A stretch of DNA of 64,000 bases, from positions 11,280,790 through 11,344,789 of the forward strand of contig JAKZAN010000002.1 in assembly GCA_023053545.1 (NCBI GenBank), given 5' to 3'. The position numbers were made by a program, and so were the translations under genes. Positions within the stretch are counted from its first letter, which is position 1. Every line of letters starts with the position of its first letter. This document shows positions 48,101-61,279 of this stretch, piece after piece. The notes beneath the pieces were generated by a model that searched no databases, had not been told where the DNA came from, and saw only the letters and a list, made by a program, of their open reading frames with translations. The DNA comes from Lepidurus packardi (taxonomy: Eukaryota > Arthropoda > Branchiopoda > Notostraca > Triopsidae).

Positions 48101-51100
48101 GTATTACGGGTGGCATTCACGATTTGGGTTTCACGATTGCGATGCTCTTTGGATGAATGACGGCGAAGTAAACCTTTCCTCTGGTTACGGGAAGTACTTT
48201 TGCTGGCAGTTACGGGACCATTGAATTCATACCCAGGTCCCATTAGCGATATACTTCGCTGGGTAGCCTTTGTTCCATTTTTCCGGAATAATTTATCCTC
48301 TAAAGAGGCACACGCAATAAGAGCAGTATCAGAATAACGATCCCAGGCTTGACTCGAGGTCGCCTTCGCATCTACGAGACGAAATCAGGGCTACTGAGAA
48401 CGGGAGAGACAGTAGGGCTGTCGTTGTCGGATCGGCGCAAGAACAAAGGCGAAGGACACTCGGCTGACTCCAAACGATGATGAGAATAACTGTTGTCTGT
48501 CGTGTAGAAACTCCGGAGAGCCAACGGAGAGTTCGGCAAAGCTATCACGTTGCTTATGCCTATCGACAAACGCCGAAGTTTACCCTTTTTCAAGCGCGGC
48601 AATGTGGCCATCGCTTCAACGTTATTAAACTCATCCCAGATCGTTTCCATGGTGCCCCAAACCCGACTATAGGAAGTCAACTCAGAGTTTTTTACAACCT
48701 ACACCACAGAATTTTCAAAGGAACCATGACAAAAGGCTTGAGAACGCTCCCACCAAGTCACAGCCACCAGCTCTCATATAGTTCACTAACTGCTAAGCTT
48801 ATGCATTCCACACTACACACACATACACACGCATCTCCCTCTCTTCAGGACTTGACTAGAAACACAGCAGGAGAGCGAACCCCACCCCCAAGCCGCTGTC
48901 TGGAGCTTTTTAGTTAGTTAGCCCCTCTCTGCTCTAATATGAAATTAAGATTAAAAATATAAAAAAGGGAACAGAGGCCACATGTGCTCTATCCATGTGT
49001 TATGTTTCCAGAGACTGCGAGTCTGGAGCTCTGTTGCCGGACCGGGTTGTGTGCGAGGATTTTTTTCTGTATTTTTCTGTATATATCCGATATGCGACAC
49101 ACGCGTGCGATGCTCTGTACATTTAGGCTCTCTAGTTCTCGTTTCCTAGTGAAGCTTTTCCCCTCCATCCCTTCAGTCAGGGCTCCCGAGCTTACACATA
49201 TGAGCATACATTCGCCTCGAATTGGTGACAAGTTATCAACAGATCTTCCCTCTTCCATAAACAACTACCGCAAGCAAAGAAAACCACAAAACGGATAAAA
49301 AGTATCCGGTGGTTGCTCATGGTCGGTGATCTAAAGCCCCGATAACTGACAAAAATAATCTTTTCTTGTACGTTAGTAGGTTTCTAAGGGCAAAGTACAG
49401 CTTCATACAACGTGGTTAATTTCCTTCTGCAAAAAATAGATAAAAAATTGCGAGTTTAACAATGCCGCTTATCACTAACAGATTTAGTCGCGAAATTAAT
49501 ATTTTTTTTACCTTCGAAATATTTTTTTTAAAATTCTAATGGTACCCTTTCATGTCAATCAATATTTATCAAATTATTATTATTATTATACAATAGATAC
49601 CGCTTATTGTGTTCACGTGTGTCAAGTGAATATTGATTCTATTAAGCGGAGATTCTAATTACCGAATATCGGAAATAGGTACCAAAGAAAACAAAGCATC
49701 GTCTACTTTTGGACACTTTCAAACACGTTATATTTTTATACGTTCGCTACACCCCCTATTGTTTATTTCGTAGCTGTTTTTCAACAATTTTGATAGAGAT
49801 GTTTGAGGAATTTCTAATTCAACGGGTGCCTCCCTTTGTGGCAAATCTTTTAAATTGAACTTGTCATAAGTTCCAATGAGCCGCAATTTCTCTTTTACAT
49901 TTAAATCAACTGTTTTCTTGTTCGTCGCCATTTTTATATAACTACACAACTAACATTGCGCCTTTGAAGCCTACCCCTATGCTTAAGTAGGGTTCTCAAC
50001 ACGACATTCCTTCTAAATTCCCATTCAATTAAAGGAGCTGGTCATTCAATTTAATAACCGGCTCATTTTACTGACCGGGGAGTTTAGAAGAGATTTCCCC
50101 CTAAGCGTAGTAGTAGGCTGGAAATCACAGGATTGGTCAAAACGACGTAACGGCGAATGTCAATGGTCAATAAGCAAAGACTATGTAGCAATCACTATGA
50201 AGTTTTGTTACTTGTGCATGTGAAAACTCCTTTGAAATTGGTTCTAATATCCGAAACTGTGATTCTAATACCCGATTCAAATGTTATGAATTTTATCACT
50301 TTGAATCGGTCCTTTAAAATTTGATTCCGTAAAGCGGCCGATTCTTATAACCAGTAACCATATAATCAATAAGCGGCTTCAACTGTATAAAAAACGTAAT
50401 TTAGATGTGGCTCATTACTTAGATTTATAAAATTACAAAAGTATTGTCAAAGGCGTTCCAATTAAGGCAATGAAAATTATAGACATGTATGCATTACTAC
50501 GACTTTTTTAAGTGCACAATAAGTCAGTATCTAAGCATCCCATTCGTTAACCCAGAATCAATATAACGAACATAATTCCTTTTACCCCACACATTTCTTT
50601 GTTTTTTCTTTTCCATATTGCACGTCGCATGTGCTTTATTGCGGTCCCAGGTGTTTGTAACTGACTCGCAAAAGAATAAGAGGTTACAAAGAAAAAATTT
50701 CATCACTCAAAATGAATCTCGTGGAAGACGGTTAACCGCCCCCTACTATGTAAAACATCCAGATGGCTCATCAGGTCATCCATAAACATAAGGTACGAGT
50801 CCCCGCAACAACCCTTTCTTTACTATATTGCCTTTTGTTACCTTTCTACTCTTACTGGACGCCCTAAAGATTCGCAAATCACCTGTGGCTATGGTCTCGA
50901 ATAGTAAGATCCTACGCTCCAAAAGTTTCCCTAAGTCTCGAAATCCTAGCTATCGACCAGTTTTGCACGTTACGAAGGCTACTAACATGCCTAACGTGGA
51001 ATTCAGGCGCCAAAATATACTCTCGTCTTTTGGCTCGAAAAAAACCCCCTCAAAAACCTTCACACCTTCACAATACCTGCGGCCATGTCGTTTTCTCACC

Positions 51101-54100
51101 TGTTGGTATCATTGTAAAGTCATTTCTGAGCTTTTCATCGATGCCCCACTTAAATGCAGGAAGCGTCTTCATGGACAAAATTTGCGGTAAAACGTCCTTT
51201 GCTTGTGTTTCATCATTCAATACTCCTTCATGCCGTGCTATTAATCGTTTCCCGAGCGTACACACTACCACACAGCTGGTTGGGTTACATAGATCTATTA
51301 AGACGTATATATCCAGCGATAATTATCCCATGCATCCCAAACCACTACACGGATTCATGTACGTGTGTCTTTTTGTTGCAGATTGAGATCTTCCAACAGC
51401 GTATCACCTTGTCAATTAAGAGCAAAGCCTTGCTTATGGTATTATCGCTAACGCAAAGCACTGTTTGTGAACTGTTTCGTATTCTTTTAATTCCATCCAA
51501 ATCGGAGCACGAATCTCCTGTTTCACTTTCCCATTGAACACCAAACAATTCACTAAGTGTGTTACGGGAATTACTTCACAAAACTTGCAAGACTTGACGA
51601 GCCAAAACTTGGCTTGTCTACAATTCCAACTCGCTGGTCAGTTTACAACTAGTTTTTAAGAGTTTTGCTGCTATAGTGCCGGGACCTTGTCTTTACGTTG
51701 CTAAGGTTTTGAAGCTATAGGGGGCCGCGGGGGAAGGCAACACTGGTAAGGGTGCAAAAGGAAGAATTTGACTATAGCTTCTTCTCCAAGATAAGACCTG
51801 AGGAGCCAAAAGGTAAAAGACGGCAGACGACAGGTAAAAAGGTAAAAACAAGCACGAAATGAGAGAAGGAATAAGGAGAGGCGAAGAACAAGTTTTGAAC
51901 GCCCCCCGCCATCGGCGCGATTCAAAAACACAGGTGAAACCAACCACTTGTTTCCTTGTTCCTGTCCCAATCAGACTTATGCGGCTAAAAATCGTACTCA
52001 CGTTCTTGAAAACTGAAAGGATATCCTGCCCAAGTCCCCAACACTTTCGAACGGTTTTGGTTTCCTAACAACGAAGGACCCCACAGGTGATTTATCTCGT
52101 AACTCGCTTGTCTCGTTGACGCGAAGAAGTTTGTTTACAACTAACGCCGCAAGAGGCTCTGTGAAAATGACTTTCGTATTTTCCGTGTATCAAGAGGTTT
52201 TAAATACGGCGTCAGTTACGCAAAGTGGTGTCGTGTTATAGCAAAGAGTTTCCCTCCCATGCCTGGTGAGTCAGCAGGTTACCTTGGAACACCTAAAAAG
52301 AGGCACGATGCCAAAATGAAGCTGCAGAGTTAGCTCAGCTTAACGTGGACTCCCCTCTTCCTTTTCTTTTGGCTTTTCATTGTTCATTGGTGTTGCTTGG
52401 CTACCCAAGTGAGTTTCTGACTGGGATATTTTAGCAGTCTGAATGCCAATAAATGACTAATAATTCAATCCAAATTTGTTCTACTATTAAACGTCAAATG
52501 CAAGTAAAGCCTCATGCCTAATCCAAATATTAATAAGAAAGGCGACAAAAAGTGCCTCTTCAAGCCCTCCTTCAATCTCTCCAATCCCGATTTTATATGA
52601 TTTTTTCCTCTCGCAGATTGTCAACTGCAGCTGCTGTCATTGTATCCAGCCAGCAACGTTTTCTATGGCATTTTTTTCCGCATTTTTAACCTAGATGAAT
52701 ATGGACTCGAGTCAGTTAGCTTTTGCCTCGATTGTTTTCCGCAGCCATCCAGAATTGCGAGAAGAAGTAGCGACGTTTCGGTTCGACAAATTTTAGAAAA
52801 ATAAGTATGGATTTATTATACGTGATTAGATCAAAAGTTTGGAGGGGTTTCTATAGCCAAAAATGCACATTAAAGAAAGCAAAAAGGCGGTAACTTACCC
52901 GGTGTGACTTTATCGGTTCTGCCAAAGCGTTTGGCCAAGGACGGGGATACTGGGACGGACATTTTTAAGTCAGGCAGCTGAAGGCGTGTAGACACCCCTT
53001 TGACATGTCGCGTCTGGGATGTCACGTCTGGTGGACAGGAATTGTCCAGTAGACTTTCAATGGAGGATATCTTCTGCGTAAGGCTGACTAGGTCGTTCGT
53101 GCTGTGCCATAAAACGTTAGAAAGATGAGTAGATCTTGTTCCCGCCATAATCGTTTAAGAGCTTTTCTTTCCTTTTTTTAGTGCATTTGATATACCTTTC
53201 CAAGCTATGCCGGCGTCGCAGTCGACCTGGTCGTAATTCCGTGTCCATGGCCAAGTCGAACGTGACAGTGGACTCTTTACGGAAAGCTGGGTCCATTATT
53301 TTGGGGCTGTCCGTGATTCCCAGGATCCCACTACTTGGTGGTGATTGTCCCTCAGCCGCGTTGGCTTTCTGATTCAGGAACTTGGTCAACCTGGACAAGC
53401 CCAATTTACTCTCTTGATTGGGCGTCCGTGGCTCCTTTGGGGACCCGTTGGTGGAAGAACTACTGACGGCAGAGGAGGAAGGTGCTGGACGGGGAATACA
53501 GGAAAAAATGACGTCGCCATCCTTGGAGACCGCCGATACGGCCGGAGCTCTGCTGCTCACTAGCAAAACAAATGGAGGAAACACAGCCATGAAATATCTG
53601 CCGGACACGCTAAACATAGCAATCAAATTGCGCCAGGGACTTTAGAAATAAAAACCGTTTACATGCCAACTAAGTATACCACAAAAGCATTGCGAACGTG
53701 CCTCGGACCTTGTGACCTCTTTTATATCTTCCTTGCTTTAGCTGATGATTGTCCTGACGGCTAACATAATAGGCACTTGCTCGTGCGACTGCAACAGCCA
53801 AACATAAAAATGCATAATAGATCGTTTGTATGTGACAGAAACAGAAAAAACACTAATCCCCGAGTTCAAAAGATGAGCTTTGTACGTTCAACTTTTTCGG
53901 AAGCAGCAAAAAATACTCGAGGAAGATTTTTCAAGACTTTGTTTTTACGAAAGCTGGACAAGAGATAAGAAATTTTGGAACCGCCATTTGGCAAGGGAAG
54001 GGCGGTTTTTTCAGTATAAAACTTGGGGCAGTATTAGCCGACTTTAAAACGATTGAAGCGTATACCATCCCCTCCATTTACTTTTTTTAACCACCTTTAA

Positions 54101-55199
54101 CCCTAATCGATTCTATCATCATGCGCCTTGGAGGTCACACCATACACATCGCTTAGCTTAGCAATGCTTAAGTTTTTTTCCAATTTTTTTAAATTACATC
54201 CATAAAGACCACCGCAATAGCTACGAGACATTACATAATTCCTTTGGAATAGGAATGTATCTTCCAGTAAATGTTACGGCTTCGTTTAAGCGACTTTTTG
54301 TTTCATTTGAATAAACAAATGGGAAAAAAGAAACGAAAGAAAGTGACAAGTCTAAGCAGATTTTCTTTTATCCTGCGGCAAGCAAGCGTTCAAGCGTTTT
54401 GTTACGGATCCTGTATAGCCCCAGAAATCTATTTAAATTCAATCCAAAGGTATCACGTTTTCCCAGGAGCTTTGCAAACTGCGGGGCTAGGCAGAGATAA
54501 TAACGGACTATTTCCAAAGCCAATTCGTCTCCTTCCTGTAATGCGGAAGCCATGCTCATGCTGCAGCCACAAATGGTATTTTCACGGCGAAGACGTGTGA
54601 TGGGTGAAGAAACAGTCAAGTCTTATAGACTTTTCTCTGCAAGACTACAACGGCACTTTTTTCCCTCTTCCCTTCTTTTTTTTGCTATACAGCGAAGAAA
54701 GCTTGGGTGTCGAGGAAGCTGTAAATGGACTTAGCGTAAATGGAAAAAAGCGCGTCAGCAGAAGAAAAATAATAAAACGTAAACACATTAAGAGAAGACG
54801 CTATCGTAAAGACCCACACAGCTTTAAAATCGTACACGAATAGCGTCGACATGTACTCACAATGCCAGCGTAAGGTTTGCTAATGTACTTGTACTCTTTA
54901 CCTTGTCGCTTAGTAGATTGCGGCGTTACGTTACTACACGCAGCGGTGGCTAATCGTTCCAGGGTTCCACTGCCTGGCAAGAAACAACAACCGTGAGCAA
55001 AACAACAAGGAAAAAAGGGATGGGGGGCAATCTGTGGTATATCGAGCTTCTTTACTCCAGAAAGCATACCTTTGTTGGCGTAGCTGGATTCAATCTGAGC
55101 ATGTAAAATTGAGAGCCCGGGGACAACAATAGCGGGTAAAGTCCGACTTCGTACAATTGGTGGGCGGCTTGGCAAAACACGGCCTTCACTGCTCACATT
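42148..55199 (-). CDS. ANKFN1: ANKFN1 / wide awake homologue (ankyrin, FN3 and Ras-association domains)
   Basis: About eighteen exons on the minus strand. Secure 3' exons: 42148-43749, 43809-44064, 44139-44372, 44500-44666, 44759-44971, 45109-45222, 45289-45421, 45488-45710, 45778-45966, 46047-46160. Upstream exons lie near 46287-46490, 46600-46710, 47252-47330, 47842-47950, 48110-48370, 52906-53109, 53197-53558, 54457-54560, 54858-54973 and 55075-55199. Domain order: Ser-rich N-terminus; ankyrin pair (HALFAAVEYGQVDKARSIL, NNDGLTVLDIAVLTHNVEMA); FN3 (SSVIVRFQAS, CYCRVAAGNKKGYSGF); SIKHLFASAPKFQKNL-type and GLYLGYLKMKSSVDLIRVLV core; WRGARWIMDVL; RA-like domain (VYAAYETGLATGTSVKLHV to the end). 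In flies wide awake controls neuronal excitability and sleep timing. The first coding exon is not identified. Two introns use GC donors. Confidence 0.88.
48372..48650 (-). CDS. Possible alternative first exon inside ANKFN1
   Basis: An open frame starting METIWDEFNNVEAMATLPRL and rich in Ser/Pro and basic residues sits immediately upstream of the 48110-48370 exon, inside the 4.5-kb intron. It looks protein-like but ends at a TAG. I could not find a phase-1 donor that would join it to the next exon. It may be a short isoform start or a chance frame. Confidence 0.3.
   Translation of the reverse strand: METIWDEFNNVEAMATLPRLKKGKLRRLSIGISNVIALPNSPLALRSFYTTDNSYSHHRLESAECPSPLFLRRSDNDSPTVSPVLSSPDFVS
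49591..50385. mobile_element. Pogo/Tigger-like DNA transposon remnant
   Basis: A 795-bp element with terminal inverted repeats. The left end CAATAGATACCGCTTATTG pairs with the inverted right end CAGTTGAAGCCGCTTATTG, 14 of 19 bases. TA duplications flank it (49589-49590, 50386-50387). The CGCTTATTG core and TA target fit pogo-type Tc1/mariner elements. Inside it is a fragment of the transposase start at 49728-49949 (-). The DDE catalytic part is absent, so it is non-autonomous. It lies in an ANKFN1 intron. Confidence 0.8.
49728..49949 (-). pseudogene. Transposase N-terminal fragment, psq/CENP-B type HTH
   Basis: A 73-residue frame beginning MATNKKTVDLNVKEKLRLIG and containing EIPQTSLSKLLKNSYEI. 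This is the pattern of the pipsqueak-type helix-turn-helix that opens pogo/Tigger transposases (LxxKxKLxLI, then a TSLSKLLKN recognition helix). Only the DNA-binding start remains, bounded by the element ends. Confidence 0.7.
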
Positions 55200-58100
55200 A
55201 CTGCTCAACAAAGAAAAAGACGAAAAATAGTTTCATTATTCCGCTCAACTGTTTCGTATACAAAATAAAACTAACATGGCAAGGCATCAAATAAGAAAAG
55301 CGACATAAACGGCGAGATTTTGAAATGAAAACTCTTTTCTTTTGACAATAAAGACGTATACACTAGAGCCTTGTTATGTATCATTTCCTAACTCATTTTG
55401 CCAAAAAGGTTTACATTTCCTTGGGTTGATTTTTTTCTTTTACGTGCTAATTTGGAGAAGATTTCTCCAACTTTATCATCTCATGAAACGACTTGCGCAT
55501 TTTTTCTTCGCTAATATCTGCCGTACATATCCAAGCACGTAATTCAGTGTGAATCGTGGAACAAAAGAAAAAGGAAATCCATTAAGAAAACAAGTTATAA
55601 TTGAGGAGACGTTCAACATAAATCTTCCAAACTTATGGAAAAGGACACAATAACTTCTTTACTGAATCGATACTCTTCCCACTTCTGTATATCTGCATAA
55701 AAGCTGGTAAAATTCCTCCGCAAAATGGGGGACAAACCCCTCGCCGGATTTTTTTCCTTTCATCCTTCACAAGGAAAAACAAAACAAAAGCTTGCCGATG
55801 TACTCCGCGTTGCTCTAACAAACTCAGCGAACCCAAAACACCGTAACAAACCAATTTAGATCCAACCCTCATCCCAGGCTGCAATTCGTATACTCATAGA
55901 AGATTCCTTTCCACAAATTGCGAAACGCTCCCGCTCCAGGATGGCTAATGATGATCACTTAAGACTTTTTGGCTTGTTTTTGTCTAGCTAATTTAAGCAC
56001 ACACACATACACGAAGAAAAAAAGGTGTCGGGATCTTCTAGGGATGGAATTCTCTCGTCAAGCTTTTCACGCTCAATTAACGTGGGTTGATCGAGTACGT
56101 CCTATGCCCCCTCCCTACTTATTGATCCTGTACTTACCCGCCATGAAAACTATGGCCCACGGACCCGTATTCCGTCCATTTCGTTAGAGTTCGTGGCCCT
56201 AAACCTTATTCGAACAAGATTTAGTTTATGGGCCAGTCATGGATGTGTACCTTTATGTGCAATACGGTATGCTGTCCGCATCTTTTAATCATTGTGCATT
56301 CCCGCAAAAACATGCACAGTATTCCATGGGCAAAATCACTCCGCGCTTTCGAGTCCCGAACCGCAGCAGAGGGCGAGGCCCATCTGTGGAAATGAGAGAG
56401 AAGACCATTGCACCGAGCTAAATAGTTATCTCACGCTTCGCGGTCCGGCAATTCAGTTGTTCAATTGAATTAGTTCGGGCAGTTCCCGCAAAACTGTCCA
56501 CTTCTAAGAAGTACTTCACAAATACAGCAGAAAACGAACGAGAAGAGCAAGTTCACTGGGATAAAATCCGCAAGCCAAAATTAAGTTTTGTGAATTTACT
56601 CACTAACCCTAGCCCTAAGATTCGATAGATTTTTGTAGTACCAAACACATTGCTACATTTTTGTATCCCAAGAATGACCTATTATGTTCGAAGTTTACAT
56701 GAACACCTGTTTACGAGTCGTTGTCAAGCAAACTGTTGGTTATGACGTCACGACGTGTCCATGGCGTGGCTTACTGAGCTTGTTACCATGGTTAGTCTTT
56801 ACTTGCCGACTTTAAACAGTAAAGAAAGCTCTCGGGTTAGCATGGATAATTGACACGTCTATGAACGTCAAAAAAGCCACATGGCATACTGTGTTAAAAA
56901 TACTAACAACTTAGTTAAGCCTAATTAAGCTGTAATTGCTTAATGATGGCTTTGCGCAAGATGGAATGAAAGATACATGGTCTTCTCTCTACATACTGTA
57001 AGTAGAAACTAAATGTTTTGCTCTATTTTTTAAAAAGGCTAATTGAAATCAACAGGTTTGGATAACTCGAGAAACCCCACGTTGATGGAGCAGGCTTAAT
57101 GAAAAGCCACGCAGGGAGGTAAAATTTGAACACGTGGTGATATTAAAGCCCAGGCCGTGCCTGAGAAAGAGGGTTTGCCATGGCAACTTGGAATTGTTTG
57201 GAACAAAGATGTGTCAGGTCGTTCGCTACATCAATTTACATCGTCCCGCGTCCCTTTTACACATTTTCCCGGTACTCTGGCTATACAGTATAGAGTATTC
57301 TACGTCTACGGTATACCAGGAAGAGAGAGAGGGCGAGAGGGAGAGAATTGCAACAGAGGACAGGGTGTCCCATCAAGTTGGCTGCATATTAGCGCCTCAT
57401 CACATCTTGAATCTCCCACCTCTATTACACGTTTTATGAGTAGAAGAAAATGGGAGGAAATACCCATCTCACCAGCTGTATAGGCTACACTACATTTGAT
57501 TACACATCAGGGATTTATACCGAATACCCTAATGCATATGCGGGCAGAGCCGAAATCGAGTTTTACCAAACAACATGCTTTTCTGCAACAGAGGACGTAC
57601 GCTAGGGAGGAGGAAGCGAAACTTTTTGAGCAACAAGACTACAAAACTAGGCTGTTGTTTGTTATGCCAGTGTAATCCGACTTGCTCCTTTGCAATTTCT
57701 TTCTCGTTGTAGCAAGTGCGAAGAATAACACAAGTTTATACCAAGCAAAGAAATCTATGCGTCCTTTGCTTGAATAATGTTTGCGTCCTGCAGGAATTAT
57801 TTCATGCAAAGGAGTTGTCATCCCCGGCAAGGGAGCGTGTCTGACTGAAATTCCTTTTTTTGTCCTATTTAAACTGAAATTCCGAGCTTTTCCTTTACTG
57901 GTGGCGGGGGCGCAATGTGGCGTACAGAGATCAATACAAATCTCCTCGAAAGGGCGAACAATTCTGGTAGAAAGTTTTCAATTTTCATCTCTCTTTACAA
58001 TAACCCGTGGCCTAAGACCTTGGTATTTGATAACTTACACAACTTTTATTATATTTTTTATTTTAAAAGTTTGGTGCTATTTCAAATCTGCGAACCAATC

Positions 58101-59950
58101 ACGCATTACGAACTTCACACAAAGCGCTGACAAGCGGAGTCTGTTCATTAGAACTTGCCTGCTTGATCTTTCAAGCCCAGTCACGTCTTTGCAGAGCTGA
58201 CAAGTATGAAATTAGACTTCTTCTTTAGCAATTATAACGTTCCAAGGTGATCCATTAAAAAGCGAGGTCGTCAGCTGACGTTGACTGATCAGCTTCCCTT
58301 CCGAAACAGCTACTACATGTCTTCCAATGCCAATGCTAACGTAAGCCCCAGAACCAAATAGAAATGGATGAGATATTCTTTTAAACAAAAAAGAAAGAAA
58401 AAATAGTAAACTGTGGAACTTAGTCGCCTAGCTTTTAACAACTATATGGAAACCTTTGCCAACTGAAATATATGGCACTATACTTTACATAACGGTGTTT
58501 TTTAAGGCCCATAGCGTCTGTCGATTGTTCATGGTTTTTACATTTGCAAAAAATACTAAAAAATAAGAAAGAAAAAAATAAGAAAAAAAATTCAAAAAAT
58601 ATAAATTAATAGTGGAAAGGGAAGGTCAAATTTTCTTTCCTGCCTTCTATGTTTAAGGGAATCTCTTTTCGGTCAATAGCAGCCCAGTAACAGCAGAAAA
58701 CAAGGAAGAACACTTTATATCATCAAGTTTGGTGGCCTTCTCCTCTCCATGCTGACCAAGTTTCCTGTTCCGGACTAGCGGTGACGTCCCGCCACGATTC
58801 ACAAGGGAAATAATTTGGATTGGGTGCCAAATTGTAAGCCACATAAATCAAAAGTTGGACCAACACATACAGACACACACACTTTGTTCGTATCCTAAAG
58901 CTTGTGGGCTTGACATGTCGCTTTCGTCTTAGACTTTTTTGACCCCGATCCTGGCATCAGCAAATTTTTTTTACTCTTTTTTTTTTGTTAGCAACCTTTA
59001 GATCTCAAAATGAAACGGTCTTTGCCAAGTGGACCTAAAAACGTCTTCTGGAATCGACTGATGTTCCACCCAATATCTACGACGATCGATGTTCCTTTTT
59101 AGCTTACGATCTCCAAAGCGGCACGCTGCAGCAGATTCAAGGGAATGAATGGCAAACATCCTTATAAAAACCGCTTTTGTATTCCTCTCCCTCTTGACTT
59201 TACACACATAGGAGCGTGCTCTTTACCAGACTTGTTATGAATGCCAGCCAACGTTATTTTATTTTTTAAAATCAAATTAGCTTAACAGGCCCTGTTCTCT
59301 TGAATAGCGAAAAGCATTGGGTTTTCAGGGTTCAGGAACTATTAGACAGAAAATATGGCAAACACATCGATCTTGCGTGTTCTTTTGCGTGACTCAATAA
59401 TGGATACAAAGGGAATGCTACGTTTGCGAGAGCTCATCATGTGTTATGAATGTAACAGTCTGACGTCATCCCCCTCTTTATTCTTGCATTTTAGAAAATG
59501 TAGTCCAAGCAGTGCTGGCATGCGATAATAAATAATATTGCTAAAATAGGAACCCCAATAAAGCCCGATTTTCCTCTCTCCTCCTTCTCACCTTTTTTCT
59601 TTTTCTTTTTTTGGAGGGTGGGGCTGTACTATAGAGCAAGTGTGGAGGGAATTCATTACTGCTACTAAGAGCCTTTGTGGAAAATTATCTACTTCTTTTG
59701 GGTAGTCTGGCTTTGATCCACTAGGGAATAGATCATGATTAACGGCAATTCTTTAAGAAGACAAGGAACAAATCAAGATCATGTAACCGAGATCCTTGTC
59801 CATGAAACAAAAGACTCGCTCTTCGCTATCGACTTCTGCCCCTTTCCTTGCTGGGTGCTCCATGGCATGGGAGATGAAGCGGCTTGAGGTTGTGCATTTA
59901 TTTACACCCTTTTAATAGCACCACTGCACGGCAACGCGACACAAGGACGA

Positions 59951-60259
59951 TTCGACAAAAGGACGCCGGGCCCTGACACAAAGACGCTAGGTTCATAATC
60001 TTTTAAGGGAGCAGTAGAATTTCGAGTTAGAAAGCGAAATGAGATTAGAAAGTGCTTAAGTCGTATTAAAAATACGTCACAAGGTTAGGTTAGGTTGTAC
60101 TTTCTTTCGAAAAGTACTTTCTAATCTCGTTGGCGCTTAACCAATGTTATTTTTTTAACTCGAAATTCTATTAGTCCCTTAAAAGATTATGGACCTGGCG
60201 TCCTTGTGTCGGGGCCCGGCGTCCTTGCGTCGGGGTACAAAGATTCCTTTTGTCGAGTC
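59951..60259. mobile_element. Long inverted-repeat (foldback) element with internal tandem motif
   Basis: The left arm, about 59951-60050, and the inverted right arm, about 60125-60259, share long blocks such as CATAATCTTTTAAGGGA and TAGAATTTCGAGTTA, plus GGACGCCGGGCCC. The outer part of each arm is made of repeated units close to GACACAAGGACGCC. The centre has an AGGTTAGGTTAGGTT run. There is no coding capacity. Exact ends and target duplication are not clear. Confidence 0.7.
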
Positions 60260-61079
60260 GCCCTCGTATATCCTTCCCCACTGCACCATAGTAAAAGTCA
60301 TGGACAACAACAATACGAGAACACAACCCACATATACTCTGGAGGAATGCAGTGATGAGTTCAAAAACTGAGCTCCAAGAAGAAGGTATCGACGGTTACA
60401 CGAACGTGAGTCCTGGTGAACAACAGCCAAATTGAATTCTGGAAGTTGTCCTAAGCATTTCTTGGAACTTTTTTGCTTGAAATGTTCCAGGAATCTGATG
60501 AATTTTGCATATATTTTCCCCTCAAAATTGAAACTGTAACAGGATTGGGAAGTTTGTTCCGAAAAGACTCCATGAGCTTGCTTGCTTTACCCCCTCAAAA
60601 TTGCAGCCTCCATGTTAATGGAAAGTTGAAAAACTCTTTTTGCATGAGAACCTCGTGCAAAACCTTATAGACAATAATTACATTTTGTAAGAAGATTTGT
60701 GTGTGTTTGAAGCTCTTGGTCAATGCTATTGTAATATCCACACGAGTTAATACAACTTTCGTTTTCCAATAGAGAATTCACCTTCACCCATTCTGTTCCA
60801 CTCAATTAATTATATGTCGACGATAAAAACATGTCTTCCTTTTTTCACCATTTTTATGAGAGAAAAACTGTTAATATGATGCTTTGTAATCTGGGCAAAG
60901 AAAATTAGGTTTTCCCGATTGTGCGACATTATAGAGTATGGGGAAACACCTTGACATGCTTTTTAAATGATTGTTTACGCTTTTATTATTGTTTTTATTA
61001 GTGAAGAGTACCGGCAGCAAAGTACCCGATATAGGCGTTGATAGCGCAAACAGCTGTGACATAGGCCTAGTGACTAGAC

Positions 61080-61279
61080 CTATGCGGTTCTCAAACTATG
61101 CGCCGCGGTAGGCTTGCAGGGGTGCCGCAAAAGCTTCCTATAATTGCATAGATACAGCAATTATATAGCCCTATGTTCTAAGGGGAGCCGCACAAGCTGC
61201 GAATATGTTGCGAGGGGCGCAGCGGCGAATTGGAGGATACTGTTAGTGCGCCGCGAACAAAAAAGTTTGAGAACCCCTG
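61080..61279. mobile_element. hAT-type MITE, 200 bp, with 8-bp target duplication
   Basis: Ends CTATGCGGTTCTCAAAC and, inverted, CAGGGGTTCTCAAAC, followed on both sides by GC-rich CGCGGCGC-like sequence. The flanks carry the perfect 8-bp duplication GACTAGAC (61072-61079 and 61280-61287). The 8-bp duplication and CAGGGGTTCTCAAAC terminus are typical of hAT/Charlie elements. It is non-autonomous, with no open frame of note. Confidence 0.85.

Noticed and set aside
54271-54843. Plus-strand open frames with Lys/Arg-rich sequence
   Set aside because: They are opposite to a phase-consistent ANKFN1 exon at 54457-54560 and look like its shadow plus A-rich DNA.
57134-58200. Several open frames of 100-140 residues
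   Set aside because: Different overlapping frames, no domains, no conserved splice chain, low-complexity stretches.
60080-60096. Three GGTTA units resembling the arthropod TTAGG telomere repeat
   Set aside because: Too short and inside an inverted-repeat element, so not evidence of a telomere.
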